Assembly (NCBI RefSeq): GCF_000317205.1 | Contig: NZ_AJLK01000118.1 | Coordinates: forward strand, 1 to 64,000 | Source of the DNA: Fischerella muscicola PCC 7414 | Lineage (GTDB): Bacteria > Cyanobacteriota > Cyanobacteriia > Cyanobacteriales > Nostocaceae | DNA: 64,000 nucleotides | Reading direction: 5' to 3' | Part shown: positions 1 through 7,863 of the stretch, one piece after another | Position numbering within the stretch: position 1 is the first letter of the stretch | Layout: each line of letters opens with the position of its first letter | Position numbers and translations under genes: made by a program | The notes under the pieces: model-generated | The model's database searches: none | Seen by the model: the letters and a program-made list of their open reading frames with translations, nothing else | Told to the model about the DNA's origin: nothing

Positions 1-2
1 AT

Positions 3-215
3 CAAGCTGTACCTCGTACATCACCTTACTCTACAGTTCCCGCAGTCCCCAGCACACCACTAAACCAACAAGTTACACCTCCTACGCCACCTCCTCTTAA
101 ACAAGAGTCCTTATCAACGCCTGTAAATAAACCTACAGCACCATCATCAAAGATTAAAAATGATGACGATGCTGATGATGACGGTGGTAGAGATCAAGAT
201 GATCAGGATGATTAA
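3..215 (+). CDS. C-terminal end of an acidic, proline-rich protein (partial)
   Basis: An open frame enters from the left edge and ends with TAA at 213-215. The visible ~70 residues are rich in Pro, Thr, Ser and Gln, then turn into an Asp-rich tail (repeated DD and DQDD). This composition is typical of a low-complexity C-terminal extension of a surface or regulatory protein. No domain is visible, so no function is assigned. It converges on queF, with only 9 bases between the stop codons. Confidence 0.6.
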   Translation, partial: QAVPRTSPYSTVPAVPSTPLNQQVTPPTPPPLKQESLSTPVNKPTAPSSKIKNDDDADDDGGRDQDDQDD

Positions 216-224
216 ACAACAGTG

Positions 225-638
225 CTACTGTTTTTTGTGATGAACTTCAATCACTGTATGCACGTTACCGCGTGGGGCGAAATCAGCTTTGACAGTGATT
301 TCTAAAGGATCACAAGCGGCGACAAAATCATCCAAAATTTGGTTAGCAGATTCTTCGTGAGAAATGTAGCGATCGCGGTAACTATTAATATAAAGCTTGA
401 GTGCCTTTAATTCTACTACTTGTTGATCAGGTATGTAGGTAATATGAATGGTGGCAAAGTCTGGATAGCCGGAAAAGGGACATTTACATGTAAATTCCGG
501 TAGTGTGATATCTATGTTATAGCGTCGTCCTACACGCGGATTTGGAAAGGTAATGAGTTTTCCTTCTGCGATTTCACGTTCGCCATACTTAATTTCTGGG
601 CTTGGCTGTGATACACTTTCCGATAAAGAATTACTCAT
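225..638 (-). CDS. queF: NADPH-dependent 7-cyano-7-deazaguanine reductase QueF
   Basis: Reduces the nitrile preQ0 to the aminomethyl base preQ1 in queuosine biosynthesis, in the cytoplasm. At 137 residues it matches the short unimodular (type I) QueF. The active-site stretch KCPFSGYPDFA carries the nucleophile Cys53 and the proton donor Asp60. The NADPH/substrate motif is visible as ELKALKLYINSYRD around residues 77-90. The ATG at 638 is the only sensible start; no strong ribosome-binding site is seen. It stands alone, convergent with the left-edge gene. The family assignment is secure from the motifs. Confidence 0.95.
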   Translation of the reverse strand: MSNSLSESVSQPSPEIKYGEREIAEGKLITFPNPRVGRRYNIDITLPEFTCKCPFSGYPDFATIHITYIPDQQVVELKALKLYINSYRDRYISHEESANQILDDFVAACDPLEITVKADFAPRGNVHTVIEVHHKKQ

Positions 639-701
639 AATAAAAATTTCAAATTAGTAATTGGTCAATAGTCAATTGTCAGTGGACTTTTGACTTTTAA
701 C

Positions 702-1106
702 TTATAATTCTTCTGATTCCCAGTCAGGGCAATTCTCACCATCCCATCCGTAGGGATGCATACCACAGACTAACAAATTACCACCATAAGCTTGGCCGTG
801 ATAGTGGCAACAACCAATGCAAGCAGGATTTTTTTCTGCTGAGGGTTCAACTGGGTAGGGAAAAGCAGGATCTAAATCATCACCTACTATATCTTCTAAT
901 TCCCAGTACATCTCTAAAAATGGTTCAGTCAATTCCTGAAAATACTGATCCATTTCTACAGCAATTGTATTGTGCAACTGCTCAGTAACTTCTTCCGTAA
1001 CTTCAAAAAATGCGTCTACCATATCACTCATCCCCAGGAAGAAGCGTTCTACTTCATCGCTTACTGTTTGTACCATTTCCCAAAAATCCTTTTGCCAATT
1101 TTCCAT
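702..1106 (-). CDS. Conserved cyanobacterial protein with C-terminal Cys/His cluster
   Basis: Not recognised as an enzyme. The 134-residue protein has an acidic, helical N-terminal two thirds with many Glu, Phe and Met (residues 1-80). Its C-terminal part is compact, with the pattern C-x2-CC-x-H-x-H, then C-x2-HPYGW and a final CPDW. The spacing of at least five Cys and three His suggests metal or Fe-S binding, or a disulphide-rich fold. That is an inference from spacing only. It begins with ATG at 1106 and lies 64 bases upstream of queF on the same strand, so cotranscription is possible. Confidence 0.75.
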   Translation of the reverse strand: MENWQKDFWEMVQTVSDEVERFFLGMSDMVDAFFEVTEEVTEQLHNTIAVEMDQYFQELTEPFLEMYWELEDIVGDDLDPAFPYPVEPSAEKNPACIGCCHYHGQAYGGNLLVCGMHPYGWDGENCPDWESEEL

Positions 1107-1166
1107 AAGATTAACGCCTTACTGGCTATATTCAAAAATATAAGTTCTGAGGGGTTGCGAGGGACC

Positions 1167-1199
1167 AGATCCCCGACTTTTTTAAAAAGTCGGGGATCT
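1167..1199. repeat. Dispersed hairpin repeat, copy 1 (AGATCCCCGACTT family)
   Basis: A near-perfect palindrome with AGATCCCCGACTTTTT as one arm. The same element occurs at 18032-18065 and 57743-57775. Copies 1 and 3 also share the downstream words GTGGTxGAGTACTAGT (near 1219 and 57802), so the repeated unit is longer than the hairpin. It is probably a mobile or REP-like element that could also act as a transcription terminator. Confidence 0.7.
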
Positions 1200-1380
1200 A
1201 CAGCCGATCAAAATCAATGTGGTCGAGTACTAGTCTAATTTAGACATGCTTAAGGCAATTTCCTGAAGAGTAGTATCTTAAAGAAACTAAATATTCATCG
1301 ACGTTAAATACTACCCCAGTGGCAGCAACGAACAACACCCTGAAGAACAGGTTTTAACTAAATTCTACGCCATATAGCAA

Positions 1381-1418
1381 TGGGTTGATATCAGCAAGAC
1401 AAAGCTAATATCAACCCA
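1381..1418 (-). terminator. Hairpin downstream of the phasin-like gene
   Basis: TGGGTTGATAT pairs perfectly with ATATCAACCCA across a 16-base loop, 15 bases beyond the stop of the minus-strand gene at 1433-1825. There is no strong T-run, so factor-independent termination is uncertain. Transcript-end protection is equally possible. Confidence 0.5.
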
Positions 1419-1432
1419 GCATAAATTTATTA

Positions 1433-1825
1433 TTACTTATCACGTTGTAGACGCTTTAATTCGTTTTCTAATTCCAGAACTTGCTGGCGTAGTTGATCTA
1501 CATTATCGTTATTCTCGGTTTGGGTATCTTTCGCCGTTGGCTGATCGTCTTCTTCGATAATTTCGATGCGGCGCGGTTCAGACGGAGTAGTCGTTTCTTC
1601 TGTTGTAGCAGCTGCTGATTGCTGCTGGGCTTGCTTCATCATATCTTCAACGAAGCGACGCGCTTCTTCTGTGGTCATTTCGCCCCGCGCCACCATTTCG
1701 TCTGCTAGCTTTTGGATTTGCGATCGCACGTCAGATAGTGTTCCGCCTGCTTTCTCGCCCGCGTAAGAAGCTAACCCAACACCAAGGTAAAAAGCTTTTT
1801 TAACAATATCTCCAAAACCAGCCAT
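1433..1825 (-). CDS. Phasin-family-like small helical protein
   Basis: A 130-residue protein. Its N-terminal helical half (VKKAFYLGVGLASYAGEKAG, then a Lys/Glu-rich helix with EMTTEEARRFVEDM) resembles cyanobacterial phasin-like or PHA-granule-associated proteins. A low-complexity Gln/Thr/Glu linker follows at ~66-105, then a C-terminal leucine-zipper-like heptad stretch at ~107-130 (LRQQVLELENELKRLQ). The role is inferred: granule or membrane association with coiled-coil oligomerisation. The ATG at 1825 has AGGAG 13 bases upstream. It is transcribed away from the SRP RNA gene, on the same strand. Confidence 0.7.
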   Translation of the reverse strand: MAGFGDIVKKAFYLGVGLASYAGEKAGGTLSDVRSQIQKLADEMVARGEMTTEEARRFVEDMMKQAQQQSAAATTEETTTPSEPRRIEIIEEDDQPTAKDTQTENNDNVDQLRQQVLELENELKRLQRDK

Positions 1826-1850
1826 TACAGCTTTTACGCTCCTAGAAATA

Positions 1851-1950
1851 GGGCGACCCGGAGACTACGCCTACCATAAGCATCCCGTGTTGCTGCTACC
1901 TTCCGGTCCTGACAAGGTTTGGGCGTTACAGTCGCATAGATCCAGGTCTA
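1851..1950 (-). ncRNA. ffs: Bacterial small signal recognition particle RNA (4.5S)
   Basis: On the minus strand the universally conserved SRP domain IV core is visible: TGTCAGGACCGGAAGGTAGC, with the GGAA tetraloop. The flanks pair. GACCTGG near the 5' end (about 1942-1948) can pair with CCGGGTC near the 3' end (about 1855-1861), giving a ~100-nt hairpin, the usual size of cyanobacterial 4.5S RNA. The RNA partners Ffh protein in cotranslational membrane targeting. Exact ends are uncertain by a few bases. Confidence 0.93.
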
Positions 1951-1985
1951 CAAATTAGCATAGCATTAAATATTGCATGTGTGTG

Positions 1986-2252
1986 TTATTCAACGACAAT
2001 TTTCCATTCATATAGCTTATAGTTAACACAGTTGTTAATTACCAAAGGATCATTAGCTACAATTGCCTGTGCTTCTGCCATTGATGCAGCTTCAAACACC
2101 ATCATGCCGCCTCCCATCTTTGCCCAGTAGCCAGTTTTAGCATTGTGTCCTTTAGCGATCAAATCTTTTACATAAGCTTTGTGAGCAGGTATATATTGGT
2201 CAAAGACCGATTTATCAACTTTACCTTCCTCAATCTTTACGAAAATCGGCAT
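1986..2252 (-). CDS. YciI-like family protein
   Basis: An 88-residue alpha/beta (dimeric ferredoxin-like) protein starting MPIFVKIEEG. It has the YciI-type features: a central His (AHKAYVKDL), a Gly-rich segment AKMGGGMMVFEA and the motif ANDPLVINNCVNY, where the Asp-Pro is typical. The start at 2252 is chosen because GAGGA lies 9 bases upstream; a longer frame to 2294 lacks this. YciI-like proteins are thought to act on small substrates or decorate other enzymes. No specific reaction can be given. Confidence 0.85.
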   Translation of the reverse strand: MPIFVKIEEGKVDKSVFDQYIPAHKAYVKDLIAKGHNAKTGYWAKMGGGMMVFEAASMAEAQAIVANDPLVINNCVNYKLYEWKIVVE

Positions 2253-2423
2253 GTACTTGCATCCTCGCAAAATCTTATGCTGTAATATTTTCAAGATTAA
2301 AGTCTATGCGATCGCCAAACTGTAAGCTTCTCCACAGTGAACACTTGCTATGTAGTTCTCCACCATAAACTAAACTGAGATATAAAAAGACTAAATTATT
2401 AACTGATAACTGATTAAACTCCC

Positions 2424-2987
2424 TTGCAGAAATCACAAACTCTTTTTTTCATTGCCCTGCTGCCACCCCAAGAAATTCAAGATTATGCCAACCAAATTAA
2501 GCAGCACTTTGCCCTCCACTACGCTAGTCGTCACGCCCAAAAATCTCCGCCTCACATTACCCTACAACCACCTTTTGAATGGTCTGATCAAAACCTACCA
2601 GTATTAGAAGCATGTTTGCAGGAATTTGCCAGCAGCCAAAATCCGATACCAATTACCTTGAGTGGATATGGTGCTTTTGTTCCCCGTGTCATCTATATTA
2701 ATGTGGTGAGAAGTCCAGAGCTATTGGCTTTGCAAGCGAATTTAATGACACACTTAGCCAATCAACTGGGAATTGTTGATCAGGTATCTCAAACTCGACC
2801 TTTCGCGCCTCATATGACAGTGGCTTTTAAAGATTTAACACGGCAGAATTTTAAAGCTGCTTGGCCTGAGTTTGAAAAGCGTGAGTTATATTTTGAATTT
2901 ACAGCCGATAATTTGACGTTACTGCGACACGACGGTAAGCAGTGGCAGGTGAAAGCAGAGTTTCCATTTGTGATTGGCGCTAGTTGA
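2424..2987 (+). CDS. 2'-5' RNA ligase / 2H phosphodiesterase superfamily protein
   Basis: A 187-residue protein with the two signature HxT motifs of the 2H superfamily: PPHITLQ (His44) and APHMTV (His130). These form a catalytic pair acting on 2',3'-cyclic or 2'-5' phosphodiester bonds in RNA or nucleotides. The start is TTG at 2424 (MQKSQTLFFIALLPP); the hydrophobic first strand FFIALLPP is the normal beginning of the fold. No clear ribosome-binding site is seen. Substrate unknown. It is divergent from the YciI-like gene. Confidence 0.85.
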   Translation: MQKSQTLFFIALLPPQEIQDYANQIKQHFALHYASRHAQKSPPHITLQPPFEWSDQNLPVLEACLQEFASSQNPIPITLSGYGAFVPRVIYINVVRSPELLALQANLMTHLANQLGIVDQVSQTRPFAPHMTVAFKDLTRQNFKAAWPEFEKRELYFEFTADNLTLLRHDGKQWQVKAEFPFVIGAS

Positions 2988-2991
2988 AACA

Positions 2992-3080
2992 CAGAGGGAC
3001 GCAAAGTCAACGCACAGAGAAGTTTGAGCTAGGGTTTGGGGCGATCAAAGCTTCGGTGGGGACGCAGAGTTTTTATAGAG
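2992..3080. repeat. Dispersed ACGCAGAG / AAGTTTGAGCTAGGG repeat
   Basis: Contains ACACAGAGGGACGCAAAG, then AAGTTTGAGCTAGGGTTTGG, GCGATCAAAGCTT and GACGCAGAG. The same words recur at 13287-13413 (inside the TpsA gene), 21905-22060, 44305-44362, 48545-48645 and, inverted, 57877-57935. Noncoding here. Confidence 0.6.
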
Positions 3081-3112
3081 GGAATTCGCTAGGAATTGAT
3101 GAAGCGGTTTAC

Positions 3113-3531
3113 TTACCAAACTTCTGTTAAATCTAAGATAAATCCCGGTAGTACATCTTCACCTGATACATTACTGGGATGATCTAATACTTCTACATCT
3201 TGTGCTTGTCTGCATATTTCAACTTGGCGATTTTTTCGGTCATCAACCACCCTAATTTGGTTCCGTTTTCTATATATTCTTTCATTTTGTCCCGCAAAGT
3301 TTCTATACTGTCGCAGGGCGATCGCAATTTCACGACAAAATCTGGACATATAGGTGCAAAAGTTTCTTGTTCTTCTTTTGTGAGTTTTTCCCAGCGTTCC
3401 AATTTTATCGAAGCAGCATCAAAAGAGCGATCGGCCCCGTTTGGTAAGTGAAATCCTGTAGAGGAGTCAAATACTACTCCGAGTTTAGTCTGACGGTTTC
3501 ATAACCAAACTTGCCCGACAATGTCTGTGTT
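3113..3531 (-). pseudogene. Broken Uma2-family (DUF820) nuclease-like gene
   Basis: Reading down the minus strand gives a recognisable Uma2 protein split between frames. One frame carries QTKLGVVFDSSTGFHLPNGAD and CPDFVVKLRSP, the PD-(D/E)XK-like core. The other carries DRKNRQVEI and GEDVLPGFILDL, the usual C-terminal end. A one-base shift near 3240-3246 separates them. An in-frame TGA at 3499-3501 interrupts a segment otherwise reading ...VWL-stop-NRQTK. The N-terminal ~50 residues are missing. Uma2 proteins are abundant in cyanobacteria and of uncertain function. Confidence 0.8.
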
Positions 3532-3564
3532 TCTTTTTCCTGTATCACTTCCCGTAGGGGGAGA

Positions 3565-3687
3565 TGGGAAGAAGCTGCAAAACACGGACACGAAGTGATT
3601 GAGTCTTTAATTGAATGGTATCAAGGGCAGGGGAAGCCTTTACCAGAAGCGATCGCTTTGCCACAAAATCCGTTAAAAGTGGCGTAA
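3565..3687 (+). pseudogene. C-terminal remnant of a HicB-type antitoxin
   Basis: An open stretch reads WEEAAKHGHEVIESLIEWYQ followed by GKPLPEAIALPQNPLKVA and TAA. This matches the helical C-terminal end of short cyanobacterial HicB-family antitoxins. No start codon or N-terminal strands precede it in frame, and no hicA toxin is adjacent. It is therefore treated as a relic. It lies back to back with the broken Uma2 gene. Confidence 0.55.
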
Positions 3688-3906
3688 ACTTTGACTACGT
3701 GGAGTAGAGATGATGTCTGTTGACTCGCGATTGCATGTCTACACATTCACTTCCACAAAACAGCGATCGCCTGCATTGTTTTAGGTTACGGGAGTGCAAT
3801 CACATTCTTTGATTTCGCACTAGCAAACAATGAACTAAGAGGTTATTTATAAAGTAAAAATAAAATTTCTAACTACAATAGCAGTATATTCAATCATCCT
3901 AATTCT

Positions 3907-4050
3907 ATGACGAACGTAGTAGTTAAACCATCATCTTGGCTGACAACTGGTATCCGAGTTGAAAAAGTCAATAATCTTAATCTTTTTAAATTTACGAAAG
4001 AACTAGGTGCGCGGATGCAAGAACTCCTAGATAAGAATTTATTCAGAAAT
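3907..4050 (+). pseudogene. N-terminal remnant of a small (antitoxin-like?) protein
   Basis: An ATG at 3907 opens a frame beginning MTNVVVKPSSWLTTGIRVEK and continuing FKFTKELGARMQELLDKN. The style is that of small helical cyanobacterial proteins that accompany nuclease or toxin-like genes (inferred from memory of the family, not proven). After about residue 46 it becomes unconvincing and runs on into the opposite-strand TPR gene, so the original C-terminus seems lost. Confidence 0.35.
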
Positions 4051-4168
4051 CTCGACAACTTTGGGTCAAAGGTGGTTTTCATCCTCCTCCTGAAGATCCT
4101 CGACAAGAAAGTTAATGACACAAAAAGGCGATCGCCATTTTTGATTGAGGTAAATACAGGTGATCGCG

Positions 4169-6025
4169 TTACATCTCACGCCTATATTCTTCTAACAATT
4201 GCGGAATATAATCATACCCATCCACACCAATTACAGAAATAATTTTGGGGCGATTTTGCTGCAATGCATTTTGGAAAGCTTCTACCCCAAGTTGACCCTG
4301 TAATATTGTTAGTAACCTCGCCACTTTTCGCCATTCCTGGGAAGCTATCTGGTTTAACAAATACATTCCCAAACAACCTGTGTAAATTGCTCTAGCAAAA
4401 TTTGCAGAGTTATAATTCGCTTCACCTAAATTAGCTAAATTCAATCCTTGGAGATATAAATCACCTGATATTTGTGCTGTTTTAAAGCCTTCTTCTAAAT
4501 TTTTAATGGCGTTTTGGGAATCTCCAATTACCAAGTAAGCAATGCCCAAACTACTTAAACACAAAGCTTTACTTTGCACATCGCCTAATTGTTCTGATAG
4601 TTTTAAACCTTGTTGCAAATAGTGAATTGGCATTTCATAGGTTTCTGGTTCTATTTGCTCTTGTTGTTGAGCCTGTATGACTTCGCTGTAACCCAAGTTT
4701 ACCAAGGCATAGGCTTCTCCTGTCCTATCCCCTGTTTGCCGACTCATGATTAATGCCCTTTGACTGTAATCTATTGCCTCTGCATACCTTTGCTGGGCTA
4801 CACAAGTACGGCTAAGATGGTTGAGATTAGCTATTTCACAGGGGCGATCGCCTGCATGACGAGCAATCTCTAAAGCCTGTTGATGAAAGTTGATGGAACT
4901 TTCGTATTGTCCCAAAGCCCGTTGCGAATACCCTAAAATTGTTAATATCCGGGCTTTTTCTTGGGTTCCTTCGACTTTTCGCAATGGTTCATCCAGGTAA
5001 TTCAAGGTATCGCGCAAGTAACTGCCAGAAAAGGAAGCGAAGATCCCACCATATAAAGGAAAATACTGAGCTTTGCTAAATAATCGTAAAATTTGTAACA
5101 TCACCTGTGAAGCTGCATTACTGTAGATGATATCTTGACTAAAACCATTTGCCAGTTGACTCCAGATAACTGCAAAGGTCAAATATGTGGAAATAGAAAG
5201 CTTGGAACCAGCTTTAACATTGTAAGGTTGTTGGTCAAACCAGTGGACTAATCCCCGTTGCAGGTATTGTAAGATGAGTGTAATTTCCACCCAGTCTCTC
5301 AGGCTGATTTGGCGCTGCTGTCTAGCAAATTCAATCGCAGATTGTTCTGTTGCCAAGGCGCGAAATAGTGCATGGGGTAACTCGCTTTGTACTTGTTTTG
5401 CCCACGTTGCCCAAGGGCCACTTTCTTCTGGTATACCACCAAACCCCAAAGCTTCACGGTTTTGCTCATACATCCAGCTAACTAAATGGTCTTGTAGTCG
5501 CTGCCAAGATGCAACGCCACGGGCAATACCTTCGGAAATTTGCTGTAAATCAGAATCTGCTTGAGCAAACTGTTGTAAAGCTTTTGACAATTGCTGAAGT
5601 TGTTGTAGGTTGAGGCGATACTTGCTATTTGGATCTGTGACGCGTAAAAAGGTAGCCAGTCGTTCCTCGGTTGAGGCTGTAGTAATTTCTTTAACTGCTG
5701 TAGCTGTGGCTTCTGTGGCTTTATTTTGGTCTTGCACCCGTTGCCATTGACTTTGAATTGTTTTTATGGCCCTTAGACTACGGGTAGCTTTGGCTTTTTT
5801 GAGTTCGTCTTTTTCCTTGTCTACTTGCTGGTGAATGCTATTGAGGCGATCGCTCAATGCCAATTCAAAAATTTCTCCCGTTCCAGCCGTAACACCATTG
5901 AGCAACATTTGATACACTTGCTCAACAGAACTAATCTTGCCCTTGAGGGTAGTTTCAACAATTTCATCGACTAAAGCGAGGTAGCGATCGCGAACAGACA
6001 CAGACTCAGACACATTCCAAACCAA
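4169..6025 (-). CDS. Tetratricopeptide-repeat protein
   Basis: A 618-residue protein. The first ~180 residues contain charged, Gln-rich helices (KEKDELKKAKATRSLRAIK and QQLQQLSKALQQFAQ). Tandem TPR-like helix pairs occupy roughly residues 350-570; typical consensus fragments include SQRALGQYESSINFHQQALE, YAEAIDYSQRALI and AIKNLEEGF. No enzymatic motif or signal peptide is seen, so it is probably a cytoplasmic scaffold. The start is TTG at 6025; GTG at 6013 is an alternative, and neither has a clear ribosome-binding site. It diverges from the P-loop gene at 6268 across 242 bases, so the two may share a regulatory region. Confidence 0.85.
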   Translation of the reverse strand: MVWNVSESVSVRDRYLALVDEIVETTLKGKISSVEQVYQMLLNGVTAGTGEIFELALSDRLNSIHQQVDKEKDELKKAKATRSLRAIKTIQSQWQRVQDQNKATEATATAVKEITTASTEERLATFLRVTDPNSKYRLNLQQLQQLSKALQQFAQADSDLQQISEGIARGVASWQRLQDHLVSWMYEQNREALGFGGIPEESGPWATWAKQVQSELPHALFRALATEQSAIEFARQQRQISLRDWVEITLILQYLQRGLVHWFDQQPYNVKAGSKLSISTYLTFAVIWSQLANGFSQDIIYSNAASQVMLQILRLFSKAQYFPLYGGIFASFSGSYLRDTLNYLDEPLRKVEGTQEKARILTILGYSQRALGQYESSINFHQQALEIARHAGDRPCEIANLNHLSRTCVAQQRYAEAIDYSQRALIMSRQTGDRTGEAYALVNLGYSEVIQAQQQEQIEPETYEMPIHYLQQGLKLSEQLGDVQSKALCLSSLGIAYLVIGDSQNAIKNLEEGFKTAQISGDLYLQGLNLANLGEANYNSANFARAIYTGCLGMYLLNQIASQEWRKVARLLTILQGQLGVEAFQNALQQNRPKIISVIGVDGYDYIPQLLEEYRREM

Positions 6026-6267
6026 GACACACTATGTCAATTCTAACAGCCACCAACTTTCACAGAAGCTATACGTGTGATTGCCAGTCTTGCTGGTTTT
6101 AAAACCTATTATTAGTGCTAAATATTTATAAACACTAATATTTTTCTCAATACTTGATGTCTTGGATAAGCAATAGGTATGCTTTCCATAGAGGTAAGGC
6201 TGCAATCAGTGATCAGGGATCAGTTATTGAGTAAATAAGTTGGCTGGTATCTGGATAACTGAAATAA

Positions 6268-7398
6268 ATGTTAAATTCTGAAGGCAAAAAACGCGTGAAC
6301 TTGGAACTGTCTACCCCTCTAGAATTAATGGGACGTTCAGCAGAATTTCAGCGAATAGTGGAAGTTCTGGCAGAAGATGGTGACTTGTTAATTGCAGGAG
6401 TACCAGGAAGTGGACGGCGTACTTTGGTACGGAGGGCTGCTTTAGCAGTGGGGGCAATTATCTTAGAGATAGACTGCATCCGCGCCACAGATGGAGAGAG
6501 ATTTGTGCAGTTAATGGCGGAGGCGATCGCTCAAAACTTTGATGCAGTCAAAATTCAAGATTGGGTTGCTAGCAGTGGCAAAGAATTTTTTCGCTTCCAG
6601 ATGCAAGAGAACTCCTCAATCCCCACTGGTAAACTAACACCAATGCGTTCCCTCAATCCAAAACAGCTGTGGCAAGCATTTGAGCTTTTGCTGGGATTAC
6701 CCCAAATTTTGGCTGCATCTGAGAATCAGCGCGTGGTGATCATATTGCAGAGTTTCCCTCATATCCGCTCATGGGATCGTCACAGTTTATGGGAAGCTAC
6801 ATTCAGACGAGAAATTAATCAGCAAACTCATGTCAATTATGTACTTATAGCAACTATTGCCGAGACAACTCACCACTCCGAAGAGACTAACTACCCACTG
6901 GAGACTGTACAGTTAGCACCGTTAGCTAGAGATGTTGTAGCAGTATGGGCAAGGGAAATTTTACAGACAGTAGGACTAACATTTGATTCCCGTTCCAAAG
7001 CCATGCAACTATTTTTAGATGCTGTCCAAGGACACATCGGTGATGCAGTGGCAATTATTCGTCGTCTGCAAGCTTTACGTCGTCCTGATGGGTTAATTAC
7101 TGAACAAGAAGTACAACAAGCGATTGAAGAACTACTTAAAGATTTATCTATTACCTTTGAGTCCTTACTAATGTTACTTCCAGGCAATCAAGTCCATCTT
7201 TTGGAATGTCTAGCCACAGATCCCACCGAAAAACCCCAAAGCAGAGAGTATATTCAAAAACATGGACTGTCCCGTGGTGGTAGTCTTCAGGGCGCACTCA
7301 CTGGGCTTCAACACAAAGGCTTGATTTATGGTGCTGAACAACGGTATCAAATGGCACTGCCCTTATTGGCTTTGTGGTTACGTCAGCGTTTAAGTTGA
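6268..7398 (+). CDS. AAA/STAND-like ATP-binding protein with altered Walker A
   Basis: A 376-residue protein. ELMGRSAEFQRIVEVL (~18-33) is the usual AAA/Orc-like lead-in, followed by LLIAGVPGSGRRTLVRRA. This is a P-loop in which the expected Lys of GxxxxGK[ST] is Arg. The strand in Walker B position (QRVVIILQSFPHI, ~153-165) ends without the usual acidic pair. Downstream helices resemble the AAA lid, and a winged-helix-like C-terminal segment follows (GLSRGGSLQGALTGLQHKGL). It may bind nucleotide without hydrolysing it. ATG start at 6268; divergent from the TPR gene. Function unknown. Confidence 0.75.
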   Translation: MLNSEGKKRVNLELSTPLELMGRSAEFQRIVEVLAEDGDLLIAGVPGSGRRTLVRRAALAVGAIILEIDCIRATDGERFVQLMAEAIAQNFDAVKIQDWVASSGKEFFRFQMQENSSIPTGKLTPMRSLNPKQLWQAFELLLGLPQILAASENQRVVIILQSFPHIRSWDRHSLWEATFRREINQQTHVNYVLIATIAETTHHSEETNYPLETVQLAPLARDVVAVWAREILQTVGLTFDSRSKAMQLFLDAVQGHIGDAVAIIRRLQALRRPDGLITEQEVQQAIEELLKDLSITFESLLMLLPGNQVHLLECLATDPTEKPQSREYIQKHGLSRGGSLQGALTGLQHKGLIYGAEQRYQMALPLLALWLRQRLS

Positions 7399-7420
7399 AG
7401 AGTTAGTAGTTAGTGGTTAG

Positions 7421-7660
7421 TGGTGAGTCAGCGCGCCCCAAGGGGGGTCCCTCCCCCAACCCCAAAGGGGGCCCCTAGCCCCCAATCCCCAACGCCAGGT
7501 GCTTTATGCCGGGAAACCCGTCCACCGCACTGGCTCCTCCCTGTCGGTCGTGGGGACCGGTGAGTCCCCCATGAGCGACTGACGAACCCGTAGACACGTA
7601 GACGCGTAGACGCGAAGCGGCTTCCGCAGGTAGCGGCTTAAGGCAGGGTAGTGGCTTAAG
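7421..7660. repeat. Composite dispersed repeat (CCCCATGAGCGACTGACGAACCC family), interrupted
   Basis: TCAGCGCGCCCCAAGGGGGG (from 7428) and CCCCCATGAGCGACTGACG (from 7565) are contiguous in the inverted copy at 30240-30305. Here they are separated by ~110 extra bases of C-rich sequence. A third, diverged copy is at 62180-62225. It is followed by a GTAGACGCG...GCGGCTTCC repeat that recurs at 63604-63632. This and the next repeat account for most of the gap 7399-7863; the rest is AT-rich sequence without a gene. Confidence 0.65.
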
Positions 7661-7795
7661 GTAAGGGTAGGGTTAGTAGTAAATTTTTTACTACTTAATT
7701 TTGAATTTTGAATTGTTTTCCCCTCTCATTACCCATTACCAAACAGTTATTCAATTTGTGCAAATTTTTAGTTAGTAAAAATTGAACACAGATAT

Positions 7796-7832
7796 TTCAT
7801 CTGTGTTCATCTGTGTTCATCTGTGTTCGCAA
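7796..7832. repeat. CATCTGTGTT tandem repeat
   Basis: Three consecutive copies of the 10-bp unit CATCTGTGTT lie about 30 bases upstream of the oxidoreductase start. The same word, in one to three copies, recurs near 13320, 31221, 46055 and 53005, marking a dispersed family. Confidence 0.8.
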
Positions 7833-7863
7833 TTCTCATTTATCCAGCTAAAGGAGTTTACCC

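Noticed and set aside
972-1238. 88-codon plus-strand frame
   Set aside because: Antisense to the convincing Cys-cluster gene at 702-1106 and ends inside the hairpin repeat; no ribosome-binding site.
3894-4121. 75-codon minus-strand frame opposite the 3907 remnant
   Set aside because: Arg/Ser/Leu-rich shadow composition; the opposite strand reads more like a protein.
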